DNA from: Albibacterium sp035514885
GTDB taxonomy: Bacteria > Bacteroidota > Bacteroidia > Sphingobacteriales > Sphingobacteriaceae
NCBI RefSeq assembly: GCF_035514885.1
Contig: NZ_DATJCH010000003.1
Span: forward strand, 77,362 to 141,361
DNA length: 64,000 nucleotides
Direction of reading: 5' to 3'
Shown here: piece after piece, positions 17,424-25,274 of the stretch
Layout: each line of letters begins with the position of its first letter
Position numbering within the stretch: the first letter of the stretch is position 1
The notes under the pieces: generated by a model
Seen by the model: the letters and a program-made list of their open reading frames with translations, nothing else
Database searches by the model: none
Told to the model about the DNA's origin: nothing
Translations under genes and position numbers: made by a program

Positions 17424-17430
17424 CCTCCTT
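17424..17430 (-). promoter_or_regulatory. Consensus ribosome-binding site of rpsB
   Basis: AAGGAGG sits 8 nt before the rpsB ATG, a full match to the anti-Shine-Dalgarno core. Confidence 0.7.
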
Positions 17431-17433
17431 AAA

Positions 17434-17820
17434 TTAACGTTTACTAAATTGAAATTTCTTACGAGCTTTAGCGCGTCCTGGTTTCTTACGTTCAACCATA
17501 CGGTTATCACGAGTTACCAATCCTTTAGCACGTAAAGCCGATTTAACTTCTGGGTCGAGCTCAATTAAAGCTTTAGCAATTGCTAAACGCACTGCCTCCG
17601 CCTGACCTTTAACTCCACCACCCGAAACGTTAACTTTAACATCATGGTTTCCAGAAACTCCGGCAACCTCAATGCTTTGCGTTACTATGTATTGCAAGGG
17701 CAATGTTGGAAAATATTCTTTGTAATCTTTACCGTTAACGATAATGTTTCCGCTACCTGCACTAAGATAGATACGTGCAACAGCAGTTTTTCTTCTTCCT
17801 GAAGTGTTTGTAATTGACAT
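17434..17820 (-). CDS. rpsI: 30S ribosomal protein S9 (uS9)
   Basis: The C-terminal tail of S9 touches the P-site tRNA. The protein starts with TNTSGRRKTAVARIYL, has GGGVKGQAEAVRLAIAKAL, and ends in a basic tail GRAKARKKFQFSKR with the conserved terminal Lys-Arg. The 128 aa are standard. It follows rplM by 11 bp. Its ribosome-binding site AAGGAG (17828-17833) overlaps the rplM stop codon, so the two genes are probably translationally coupled. Confidence 0.98.
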   Translation of the reverse strand: MSITNTSGRRKTAVARIYLSAGSGNIIVNGKDYKEYFPTLPLQYIVTQSIEVAGVSGNHDVKVNVSGGGVKGQAEAVRLAIAKALIELDPEVKSALRAKGLVTRDNRMVERKKPGRAKARKKFQFSKR

Positions 17821-17831
17821 TTCTTTTCTCC

Positions 17832-18275
17832 TTAGAATTTAACTGTTTTAGGACTTTGAGCCGCGTGCGGATGCTCATTACCAGCATACACAAAAAGGTT
17901 CTTGAATAGAGCGCGACCTAATTTGTTCTTAGGCAACATACCACGAACCGCTTTCTCAACGATGCGTGTTGGGTGTTTAGCCAATAATTCCTTAGGAGAA
18001 ATGAAACGCTGACCACCTGGATAACCAGTATAAGAGGTATAAACCTTGTCATTCAGTTTATTTCCGGTCAACTTAACCTTGTCTGCATTAATAACAATCA
18101 CGTTATCTCCGCAGTCTACGTTTGGGGTAAATGTAGGCTTGTGTTTTCCTCTGATTACTTTCGCAATTTCAGAAGACAAGCGCCCCAAAATCTCACCTTC
18201 GGCATCAACTACAATCCATTCCTTATTGGTGGTTTGCTTGTTGGCTGAGACAGTTTTGTAACTTAACGTATTCAC
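17832..18275 (-). CDS. rplM: 50S ribosomal protein L13 (uL13)
   Basis: An early-assembling large-subunit protein. The sequence shows EWIVVDAEGEILGRLSSEIA, GDNVIVINADKVKLTG and the AVRGMLPKNKLGR motif. The 147 aa fit the family. It is the first gene of the rplM-rpsI-rpsB-tsf operon and has a good promoter 55 bp upstream. Confidence 0.98.
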   Translation of the reverse strand: MNTLSYKTVSANKQTTNKEWIVVDAEGEILGRLSSEIAKVIRGKHKPTFTPNVDCGDNVIVINADKVKLTGNKLNDKVYTSYTGYPGGQRFISPKELLAKHPTRIVEKAVRGMLPKNKLGRALFKNLFVYAGNEHPHAAQSPKTVKF

Positions 18276-18329
18276 TTGCTTTGTTTTATTTTATGAATAA
18301 TTTATATTTTTCCCTAAAAATAAGGACTG

Positions 18330-18360
18330 CAAAGGTAAGAATAAGTTTTTTGAAACCAAC
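18330..18360 (-). promoter_or_regulatory. Promoter of the rplM operon
   Basis: On the minus strand a -7 box TACCTTTG (18337-18330) is preceded at 19 bp by GTTG (18360-18357), close to the Bacteroidota TTTG-N19-TAnnTTTG consensus. Leader length to rplM is about 50 nt. Confidence 0.65.
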
Positions 18361-18380
18361 ATAGATTTACTAATTTTTCT

Positions 18381-18388
18381 TAGGTTTG
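18381..18388 (+). promoter_or_regulatory. Possible -7 box directly before the flippase gene
   Basis: TAGGTTTG fits TAnnTTTG but ends only 4 bp before the ATG at 18393, so it would give an essentially leaderless mRNA. No TTTG at -33. Confidence 0.3.
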
Positions 18389-18392
18389 TTTT

Positions 18393-19727
18393 ATGAAGCT
18401 ACCAACCTTACCCGGTTTTGACCCTCAAGCATTTGAGAAGTATTTCAAAAACACGGGCTGGCTTATGATGGCACGCGTAGGCACTCTTTTAATAAAGATG
18501 CTTACCGGAATTGCTGTAGCCAATTATTTGGGAAGTTCAGGAAATGGGATTTTAAATTATCCCATGGCACTCATCACCTTTTTTATGGCAGCTTCTGCCC
18601 TAGGTTTAGATTCTTATATAACCCGTGAACTGCTACAGCGTCCTCAATCTAAAAACATACTATTAGGAACAGCATTTGCCCTGCGCCTATCCGCCGGATT
18701 AATCGTACTACCCTTAATTTATTTTACCTATTTCGTAATCAACAACCTGGCAGACGCCAATCCGGGCGTTCCATTTAATTTCATTGCCATTGTCTCCTTC
18801 GTCTGCGTTATCCAATCTATCAACATCATAGATAGTTATTTCCAATCGCAGGTTCAAGGAAAGAAAATTATGCTTGTGCAGGTTATCGCCAATATCTTAT
18901 CTGCCCTGGTAAAAATCATACTGATACTTGTAGCTGCTCCAATTGCCTATTTTATCTGGGCTCTGCTAGCCGATGCTATTTTTTTAGCAATCAGCTATTT
19001 ATGCATGTATCACAAAAGCAAAGAATCTGTCTTTCATTGGAGATTCGACAAAAACCTGGCGAAATATTTAATCCAGATGTCATGGCCACTTGCTTTTTCA
19101 GCCATACTGGTTACCTTATATATGAAGATAGACCAAATAATGATCAGCAGTTATTTGGATAGCAGCGCACTGGGTATTTATTCAACCGTAGTAAGCTTAA
19201 GTGAAAGTTGGTACTTTATTCCGGTCGCAACGGTAAGCGCACTCTTTCCGGCAATCATGAATGCCCGACAACATGATGAAGAACGTTACCGAAACCGACT
19301 CCAGAACCTATACGATCTCATGTCTTTTATTAGTCTGGGAATAGCGATTGTTATGACATTTGCGTCACCGCTTGTATATAAAATACTATACAAAGCCGAC
19401 TTCGCGGCGGGCGCTGAGGTTTTATCCATTCATATATGGGCAGGAATATTTGTATTTTTGGGAAGTGCAAGCGGACAATATTTAATTGCAGAAGGCTATA
19501 CAAAACTATCACTAGTACGTACCGGTGTTGGAGCTTTGATAAATATTATTTTAAATATGTGGTGGATTCCCATTTTTGGCATAAAAGGTGCGGCTTGGGC
19601 ATCATTGATAGCGTATGCAGTGGCAACATTTTATATTATACTAATACCAAAAACACGCGTACAGGGCATCATGATGTTAAAATCAATATTTCAGATAAAC
19701 CTAATTAGAAAACTCATTAAATTTTGA
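18393..19727 (+). CDS. Polysaccharide flippase (Wzx-like, MOP superfamily)
   Basis: A 444-aa integral membrane protein with about 12-14 hydrophobic segments, typical of O-antigen or exopolysaccharide flippases that move lipid-linked oligosaccharides across the inner membrane. The N-terminus has GWLMMARVGTLLIKMLTGIAVANYLG and the interior has MKIDQIMISSYLDSSALGIYS, both common in this family. It heads a compact cluster (methyltransferase, glycosyltransferases) on the same strand. The next frame overlaps its stop codon. The substrate glycan is unknown. The cluster is too small to be a full O-antigen locus, since no nucleotide-sugar synthesis genes are present. Confidence 0.9.
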   Translation: MKLPTLPGFDPQAFEKYFKNTGWLMMARVGTLLIKMLTGIAVANYLGSSGNGILNYPMALITFFMAASALGLDSYITRELLQRPQSKNILLGTAFALRLSAGLIVLPLIYFTYFVINNLADANPGVPFNFIAIVSFVCVIQSINIIDSYFQSQVQGKKIMLVQVIANILSALVKIILILVAAPIAYFIWALLADAIFLAISYLCMYHKSKESVFHWRFDKNLAKYLIQMSWPLAFSAILVTLYMKIDQIMISSYLDSSALGIYSTVVSLSESWYFIPVATVSALFPAIMNARQHDEERYRNRLQNLYDLMSFISLGIAIVMTFASPLVYKILYKADFAAGAEVLSIHIWAGIFVFLGSASGQYLIAEGYTKLSLVRTGVGALINIILNMWWIPIFGIKGAAWASLIAYAVATFYIILIPKTRVQGIMMLKSIFQINLIRKLIKF

Positions 19728-20368
19728 AAAATATATATCCTATTTCCAGCCTTCTCAATACCCAGAAGTTGCGTTCAATACTATCTTTTGGCATAAAAGG
19801 TTATTTAGCAGAAATCGGTTGGTTTGTTGCCCTTAAGCACAAATCATCTGTAAACGGAGAGAACGAACCAATTCCCTGGCTCACCTATTCATTTATCGAC
19901 TTCCTGGAAAACAGGCTAAATAAAGAACAGTCTATTTTTGAATTTGGCTCAGGTAACTCAACACGCTATTTTGCGAAAAAGGTAAGCCATATCAGTTCCC
20001 TAGAGCATGATAGATCCTGGTACGAAAACGGATTAAAAAACAAACCCAAAAATGCGGATCTGATCTTTTGTGAACTCGACTCAGATGGCAATTACTGCCG
20101 CGGAGCAATTAATACCAAACAAAAGTTTGATATTATCATTATAGATGGAAGAGACCGTGTAAACTGCTGTCTGCAAAGTATTCAAGCTCTTAAAGAAGGA
20201 GGAGTAATCATTTTAGACGATTCTGAACGCGAACGATATCATGGCGGACGCGTTGCTTTAAAAGAAAACGGCTTTAAAGAACTTTCCTTCAGTGGAATTT
20301 CACCGGGCTTTTTTTACAGAAAGGAAACTTCAGTATTCTACCGAAGCAATAACTGTTTAGGTATTTAA
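19724..20368 (+). CDS. Class I SAM-dependent methyltransferase-like protein
   Basis: A 214-aa soluble protein with the SAM-binding glycine-rich motif FEFGSGNST (72-80) after a beta-strand, an acidic residue at the end of the next strand (SLEHDRSW), and a later strand DIIIIDGRDR followed by GGVIILDD, together a Rossmann-type methyltransferase pattern. The substrate is unknown; its position in a glycan cluster suggests sugar methylation. The start is unusual: there is no ATG in the frame near the start of the conserved region, and the TTG at 19724 overlaps the flippase stop (TTGA), pointing to translational coupling. The start is therefore less certain than the gene. Confidence 0.75.
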   Translation: MKNIYPISSLLNTQKLRSILSFGIKGYLAEIGWFVALKHKSSVNGENEPIPWLTYSFIDFLENRLNKEQSIFEFGSGNSTRYFAKKVSHISSLEHDRSWYENGLKNKPKNADLIFCELDSDGNYCRGAINTKQKFDIIIIDGRDRVNCCLQSIQALKEGGVIILDDSERERYHGGRVALKENGFKELSFSGISPGFFYRKETSVFYRSNNCLGI

Positions 20369-20393
20369 TATATCAATCTTAATCTAATTTCAT

Positions 20394-21311
20394 ATGCAAC
20401 ATCTTGCGCCTATTGCTTTATTTGTATATAACAGACCGGAACATACGCGCCGTACCATTTCCTTTTTGCAGAAAAATCTGCTAGCCGATGAATCAAGGTT
20501 ATTCATTTATTCTGACGCTGCCAAAGACGAAACCGATAAAAAGAAAGTGGAAGAAACCAGAGAACTCATCAAAACAGTTGATGGTTTTAAGTCTGTTAAA
20601 ATAATCGAGCGTAAGGAAAGCTATGGCTTAGCAGCATCCATCATTGATGGTGTTTCTGAACTGACAAAAGAATACGGAAAGGTAATTGTTTTTGAAGACG
20701 ATTTATTAGCCTCCCCTTTTACCTTACGGTATTTCAACGAAGCTTTAAGAACCTATCAGGAAGAAGAGCGTGTAATGCAAATCAGTGCCTATATGTTTCC
20801 CTTGAAAAATCCGGAAAGTTTGCCGGAAACATTTTTCTTCCGCGCTACTACAAGTTGGGGCTGGGCTACCTGGGAAAGAGCCTGGAATCATTTTGAACCC
20901 AATGTTTCTCTTCTATATCAGCAATTCGACCAAAGTAAAATCAAGGATTTCTCCATAGACGGTTCCATGAATTACTGGAAACAGCTGCTCGACTTCAAAA
21001 GCCATAAAAATAATTCCTGGTCTATCCGGTGGTATGCTTCTGTCTTTTTAAATAAGGGGCTTGTGCTACATCCCAGAGAATCATTAATAGATAATATCGG
21101 GCACGATGGCACCGGTGTTCATTCAATAATTGAAGACACCTATCAAGTTACCATCTCCCGCAAACCCATTCATAATTTCGCAACTGAAATTAAAGAAAAT
21201 AAAGAAGCACTGGCAGCCATTAAGCTCTTTTTCAAACATCGAAAAGGAAGTTTATTCAAACGAGGAAAGAAGTTTCTTATTAATACATGGTATCAATTTT
21301 TTAAGTCGTAG
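20394..21311 (+). CDS. Glycosyltransferase (sugar transferase, GNT-I-like fold)
   Basis: The 305-aa protein begins with PIALFVYNRPEHTRRTISFL, a nucleotide-sugar binding strand, and carries EDD at 101-103 (VIVFEDDLLAS), the DxD-like metal site of GT-A enzymes. The later ATTSWGWATWERAW segment is characteristic of a group of bacterial sugar transferases related to GT13/GT2. It is cytoplasmic, without signal peptide or membrane span. It lies between the methyltransferase (25 bp) and the DUF5672 gene (1 bp), so it belongs to the glycan cluster. Donor and acceptor are unknown. Confidence 0.82.
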   Translation: MQHLAPIALFVYNRPEHTRRTISFLQKNLLADESRLFIYSDAAKDETDKKKVEETRELIKTVDGFKSVKIIERKESYGLAASIIDGVSELTKEYGKVIVFEDDLLASPFTLRYFNEALRTYQEEERVMQISAYMFPLKNPESLPETFFFRATTSWGWATWERAWNHFEPNVSLLYQQFDQSKIKDFSIDGSMNYWKQLLDFKSHKNNSWSIRWYASVFLNKGLVLHPRESLIDNIGHDGTGVHSIIEDTYQVTISRKPIHNFATEIKENKEALAAIKLFFKHRKGSLFKRGKKFLINTWYQFFKS

Positions 21312-21312
21312 A

Positions 21313-22011
21313 ATGATCGAAGTAAGCGTAGTTATACCCATATATAAGTCTGAACTGACGGATTCTGAATTAAAATCCTTTAAGCAGTGTTTGGATGTAT
21401 TGGGAAATCATCCGCTGATGCTGGTTGCTCCAACTGGCTTAGACACGTCGACTTACGAAACTCTTGCAGGAAGAAATCTTCAGTGCACCTATTTCAATAA
21501 ACGATACTTCACATCTGTACGCGGCTATTCCGAACTGCTTTTAAGTAAAAAGTTCTATTGCCACTTCGAAGCCTATGAATATATCTTAATTTATCAATTA
21601 GATGCCTGGGTGTTTCAGGATGATCTATCCCATTGGTGCAAGCTAGATTACGATTATATAGGCGCACCTTGGCTAGAAGCGCCACCCATAACTTCCGGCA
21701 AAAAACCATTCATCAATATCTCTAATTTTTTAATTAATAAAGTAGGAAATGGAGGCTTCTCTTTGCGAAAGGTAAAGCCGCATATCAAATGGGCATGGTG
21801 GGTTTCTTTTATATTCAAATTCTTCCCGAAAAATGAAGATATATTATGGACACTCTTAGCACCTTTTAAAAAACCCAATGAAATAGAAGCCCTGCAGTTT
21901 GCGTTCGAATTAAATCCCGAGCAATCTTATGAACTCATCAACGAGCAATTACCATTCGGATGCCATGCCTGGGAAAAGTACAACCCCACATTCTGGAAAA
22001 GATTCATTTAA
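21313..22011 (+). CDS. DUF5672-type putative glycosyltransferase
   Basis: A 232-aa protein starting at the ATG one base after the previous stop codon. Its N-terminus VSVVIPIYKSELTDSELKSF resembles a GT-A nucleotide-binding strand. The middle segment YILIYQLDAWVFQDDLSHWC, then DYDYIGAPWL, GNGGFSLRKV and a C-terminal PFGCHAWEKYNPTFW, are what I recognise as the DUF5672 pattern. The DAWVF motif may serve as the DxD metal site. The same frame is open further upstream inside the neighbouring gene, but the ATG at 21313 is the sensible start. Function beyond a sugar-transfer role in this cluster cannot be stated. Confidence 0.75.
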   Translation: MIEVSVVIPIYKSELTDSELKSFKQCLDVLGNHPLMLVAPTGLDTSTYETLAGRNLQCTYFNKRYFTSVRGYSELLLSKKFYCHFEAYEYILIYQLDAWVFQDDLSHWCKLDYDYIGAPWLEAPPITSGKKPFINISNFLINKVGNGGFSLRKVKPHIKWAWWVSFIFKFFPKNEDILWTLLAPFKKPNEIEALQFAFELNPEQSYELINEQLPFGCHAWEKYNPTFWKRFI

Positions 22012-22014
22012 GCT

Positions 22015-22776
22015 ATGCCAACTAGTTTTCACCCCACACTATCGATTATCACCATCGTTTATAATAACGTTAAGGATATTGAACGCACCATGCTTTCAGT
22101 GATTAATCAACAGTATGACGCCATTGAATATATCATTATCGATGGGGGCTCAACAGATGGAACGGTAGATCTTATTAAACAATATGAACATAGTATTACC
22201 CGTTGGATCAGCGAACCCGATAAAGGAATCTATAATGCCATGAATAAAGGGCTCAATATGGCAAGCGGCGATTATGTTCTCTTTATGAATTCAGGCGATG
22301 AGATTTATGCGAATGATACCGTATCCAAGGTATTCTCTACAGAGCCCGATGCAGATATCTATTATGGAGAAACAGAAATGTTCAATGATGAATGGGAAAG
22401 CCTGGGCACTCGCCGGCATCAAGTTCCGGAAAAGTTTACCTGGCGCAGCTTCAAATACGGCATGAGCATCAGCCACCAAGCCATTTATATTCGCAGAGCA
22501 ATCACCGAACCCTACGATGAGCATTATAAATTAAGTGCGGATATCGATTGGATACTCAAAGCTGCCCGAAAAGCGAAAAAGATTGTAAACACGCATCAAT
22601 ATGTAGCCAAATATTTGGTTGGCGGAATGTCTAAAAAACGTCATCGTGAGAGTCTAAAGGAACGCTTCCACATCTTTACTGAGTACTATGGCCTTACAGC
22701 CAACTTATTTAATCATGCTGTTATTGCAGCCAGACTAGCTTGGTATTATTTAAAGAACAGACGCACGAACGATTAA
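22015..22776 (+). CDS. GT2-family glycosyltransferase
   Basis: A 253-aa family-2 transferase (WcaA/PGL-type). It has the signature order PTLSIITIVYNNVKDIERTMLS, IDGGSTDGT (42-50), EPDKGIYNAMNKGL and LFMNSGDE (90-96, the metal-binding acidic site), ending in a helical amphipathic tail. It would add a sugar to a lipid-linked acceptor on the cytoplasmic face. It is the last gene of the glycan cluster, 3 bp after the DUF5672 gene, and overlaps the convergent glycerate kinase by 4 bp. Confidence 0.9.
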   Translation: MPTSFHPTLSIITIVYNNVKDIERTMLSVINQQYDAIEYIIIDGGSTDGTVDLIKQYEHSITRWISEPDKGIYNAMNKGLNMASGDYVLFMNSGDEIYANDTVSKVFSTEPDADIYYGETEMFNDEWESLGTRRHQVPEKFTWRSFKYGMSISHQAIYIRRAITEPYDEHYKLSADIDWILKAARKAKKIVNTHQYVAKYLVGGMSKKRHRESLKERFHIFTEYYGLTANLFNHAVIAARLAWYYLKNRRTND

Positions 22777-23918
22777 TCCGGCATCTCAATATTTAAAGCC
22801 AGTATATTCCCCAAATTTTTAGCAGTTCTTGTCAAATTTTTCGACGTATGGCTTAAAGCCTTCGCTAAATCATCCGGTTCATTTCCTATTGGCATAATTA
22901 CATCAAAGTATTCCTGCAATTGAGAGTTCAATTCCAAAGGCACCTTACCTGCAAAAGCAATAACAGGCAGAGACTTAAACTTGGCTCTGGAAGCTACCCC
23001 AAACGGACCCTTTCCCTGCAATGTTTGTTCATCAATGCTTCCTTCGCCGGTAATCACCAAATCTGCTTTCTCTAAAGAAGATGAGAAATCTGTAAGATCC
23101 AAGAAGTAATCAATGCCATTAACCAGCTTCGCATTCAAAAAAGCATATAATCCGGCGGCGGCGCCCCCGGCAGTACCGCCATGTTTTATGGAAGTGATAT
23201 CTTTTCCCGTTTGCTTAAATGTTACTTCCGAAAACCTTGAAAGTGCTCTATCCAGTATTTTAACATCTTCAGTAGATGCACCCTTTTGCGGTCCAAAAAC
23301 AGCAGCAGCTCCTTCGTCACCCAATAGCAAATTATCTACGTCGCAAAGAACGACTACCTCACAATCCAATACTCTTTTATCGAAATCAGACAAATCAATC
23401 GAGTCTAAATCAGTCAGATTCTCCGGCAAGATTTCCAGCTCTTGCCCTTCCTTATCCAAAAATCGAATTCCCAATGCCTGTAATATTCCGCACGCAACAT
23501 CAACCGTTGCAGAACCGCCCATTGCAATAATCAATTTTTCCGCTCCCTTCTCCAAAGCCATTTTTATCTGCTCGCCCGTTCCAAAAGATGTTGCCTGTAA
23601 AGGATTCAATTCTTCTGATTGCAACAAGCGTATCCCGGATGCATTGGCCATCTCGATAATAGCCGTCTTTCCGCCATCAATCAAACCGAAAGATGCATCA
23701 ATCGTTCTTCCCAACGCATCGTGGACAGTCGTTTTTATGACCTCTCCACCAAACTTATCTATTATCAAAGTTCCCGTACCATCACCACCATCCCCTATTG
23801 GAAAGCATTCAAAAGTACAATGAAGTTTGCTCTGCAAAAAACCCTTCTCAATAGCTAAAGCAACATCTGAAGCATCTAGGCTATGTTTAAAACTATTGGG
23901 GGCGATGAGAATATGCAT
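22773..23918 (-). CDS. Glycerate kinase (GarK/GlxK family)
   Basis: It phosphorylates D-glycerate, producing 2-phosphoglycerate in the GarK branch. The N-terminus MHILIAPNSFKHSLDASDVA is the family hallmark, followed by CFPIGDGGDGTGTL, a glycine-rich IAMGGSATVDVACGIL, GTAGGAAAGLYAFL and VITGEGSIDEQTLQGKGP. At 381 aa it is complete. It lies 2 bp downstream of the D-2-hydroxyacid dehydrogenase gene on the same strand; together they could turn hydroxypyruvate or glyoxylate-derived carbon into a glycolytic intermediate. It overlaps the convergent glycosyltransferase gene by 4 bp. Confidence 0.95.
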   Translation of the reverse strand: MHILIAPNSFKHSLDASDVALAIEKGFLQSKLHCTFECFPIGDGGDGTGTLIIDKFGGEVIKTTVHDALGRTIDASFGLIDGGKTAIIEMANASGIRLLQSEELNPLQATSFGTGEQIKMALEKGAEKLIIAMGGSATVDVACGILQALGIRFLDKEGQELEILPENLTDLDSIDLSDFDKRVLDCEVVVLCDVDNLLLGDEGAAAVFGPQKGASTEDVKILDRALSRFSEVTFKQTGKDITSIKHGGTAGGAAAGLYAFLNAKLVNGIDYFLDLTDFSSSLEKADLVITGEGSIDEQTLQGKGPFGVASRAKFKSLPVIAFAGKVPLELNSQLQEYFDVIMPIGNEPDDLAKALSHTSKNLTRTAKNLGNILALNIEMPD

Positions 23919-23920
23919 TG

Positions 23921-24880
23921 TTAAGCATTTACAACATTGACCGGACTTCCTTCCTTGAATGCGGATAGATTATCGGTAGCAATTTGCAGTAAACGAGTAC
24001 GCGATTCAATAGTTGCCCATGCTATATGAGGGGTTATAAGGCAATTCTTAGCTTTAAACAAAGGACTATCTTTTTTCGGTGGTTCAACCGAGAGTACATC
24101 AATCCCCGCTCCGGCAATAATACCTTCATTCAATGCCGCTGCCAAATCCTCCTCAACAATGATTGGTCCTCTGGCAGTATTTAGCAAAAAGGCTGAAGAC
24201 TTCATGCTCTGCAAACTTTTCTTATTGATCAGACCCTCGGTTTGCGGGGTTAACGGACTGTGTATGCTTACTACATCAGACTCTTTTAAAAGATCAGAAA
24301 CTTCAGCCCATTTAAAGTTCTTACGATGTGATTGATCGCTATGAGTTCTGCTCGCTCCTATAATATTCATTCCAAAGGCTGTCGCCACATCAGCAACCTT
24401 TTGTCCGATGGTACCGAAACCAATAATCCCCATCGTCTTACCCGAAAGCTCCATCAAAGGATAATCCCAGAAACTAAAATCCAGAGAACGCGACCATTTT
24501 CCATCTTTCACAACATCGCTATGGCGCTGAACACGTAAGCAGAGTTCCAGTAATAATGCAAAAGTTAACTGAACAACAGAGGGTGTGCTGTAACCAGGCA
24601 CATTGCAAACAGTTATTCCACGTTTCTTTGCAGCCTCAATGGCGATAATATTATAACCTGTTGCTGTAACACCAATGTATTTTAAATCAGGTAAGCTCTC
24701 TATTTCTTTCTCTCCAATCGTAACCTTATTAGTCAGAAGAACCTCCGCACCCTTACAACGTTCAACAATTTTATCCGTCGGCGTTCGATCATATACAACA
24801 ACTTCGCCTAATTGTTCTAATCCCTCCCAACTCAGATCTCCCGGGTTTAATGTGCACCCATCTAATACGATAATTTTCAT
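23921..24880 (-). CDS. D-2-hydroxyacid dehydrogenase, probably glycerate dehydrogenase/hydroxypyruvate reductase
   Basis: NAD-dependent reductase of 319 aa from the ATG at 24880. The NAD-binding GIIGFGTIG lies at 151-159, and the catalytic triad is R237 (NTARGP), E266 (LSVEPP) and H285 (TPHIAW). The glycine-rich VTATGYNIIA in the substrate half resembles hydroxypyruvate reductases. The frame is open for 18 codons further upstream, but conservation starts at MKIIVLDG. The neighbouring glycerate kinase supports the glycerate assignment, which is inference. It is followed upstream by a long gene-free region that should hold its promoter. Confidence 0.88.
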   Translation of the reverse strand: MKIIVLDGCTLNPGDLSWEGLEQLGEVVVYDRTPTDKIVERCKGAEVLLTNKVTIGEKEIESLPDLKYIGVTATGYNIIAIEAAKKRGITVCNVPGYSTPSVVQLTFALLLELCLRVQRHSDVVKDGKWSRSLDFSFWDYPLMELSGKTMGIIGFGTIGQKVADVATAFGMNIIGASRTHSDQSHRKNFKWAEVSDLLKESDVVSIHSPLTPQTEGLINKKSLQSMKSSAFLLNTARGPIIVEEDLAAALNEGIIAGAGIDVLSVEPPKKDSPLFKAKNCLITPHIAWATIESRTRLLQIATDNLSAFKEGSPVNVVNA

Positions 24881-25274
24881 TGTGTAATTTGTTTTTAATG
24901 GAAACGAAACTATCATGCGCTCTTCTTTATTCAATAAATGCGCAATGCTTTCTTCTTCCTTTCCTTTCTCGTAAATTACTAAAAGTAAAGAAAATTAATT
25001 AAAAACGATATGGGAAGCCTCTAATTTCTTCTACCTTACGTAACTCTTGTTGCACCCTTGTACGAGCCATGTAAGACCCTTGTAATACATGCTTCAGTTA
25101 TTAGTGAGTTATTCATGCGTTATGTCTACGCTTTTTTGGCCTTTATAACGTACATACAACGGAGGAATATAACACTAAGATTGCTTTAATGTTATACGAG
25201 GGCCGTACAAGGTACATTGCATGTCCGAAGAAGCTCAGCTAGCACTGAGTAATATTCAAGAAAGACAAGGTTGT
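24881..25274. other. Gene-free stretch with imperfect repeats
   Basis: Between the dehydrogenase (start at 24880) and the YfhO gene (end at 25277-25275) I find no credible gene or tRNA. It should contain the dehydrogenase promoter on the minus strand. Its distal part holds several imperfect copies of a CCTTGTAC-type unit in both orientations. The strongest is the inverted pair described separately. Confidence 0.5.
25056..25212. repeat. Imperfect inverted repeat pair flanking 113 bp
   Basis: A 22-bp segment at 25056-25077 (CCTTGTACG...GTAAGAC) recurs in inverted orientation at 25191-25212 with 16 of 22 matches; the first nine bases are identical. A third partial copy (CCCTTGTAATACATG) follows the first. 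The origin is unknown, possibly a decayed dispersed repeat. Confidence 0.35.

Noticed and set aside
18393..22776. The glycan cluster as a horizontally acquired island
   Set aside because: It has no flanking repeats, integrase, tRNA or transposase, and base use looks like its neighbours by eye. A computed composition profile would be needed to argue otherwise.
23113..23823. A 236-codon open frame on the plus strand
   Set aside because: It lies fully antisense to a well-conserved glycerate kinase gene, has a Ser/Pro-rich composition typical of reverse-strand shadows, and shows no recognisable motif.
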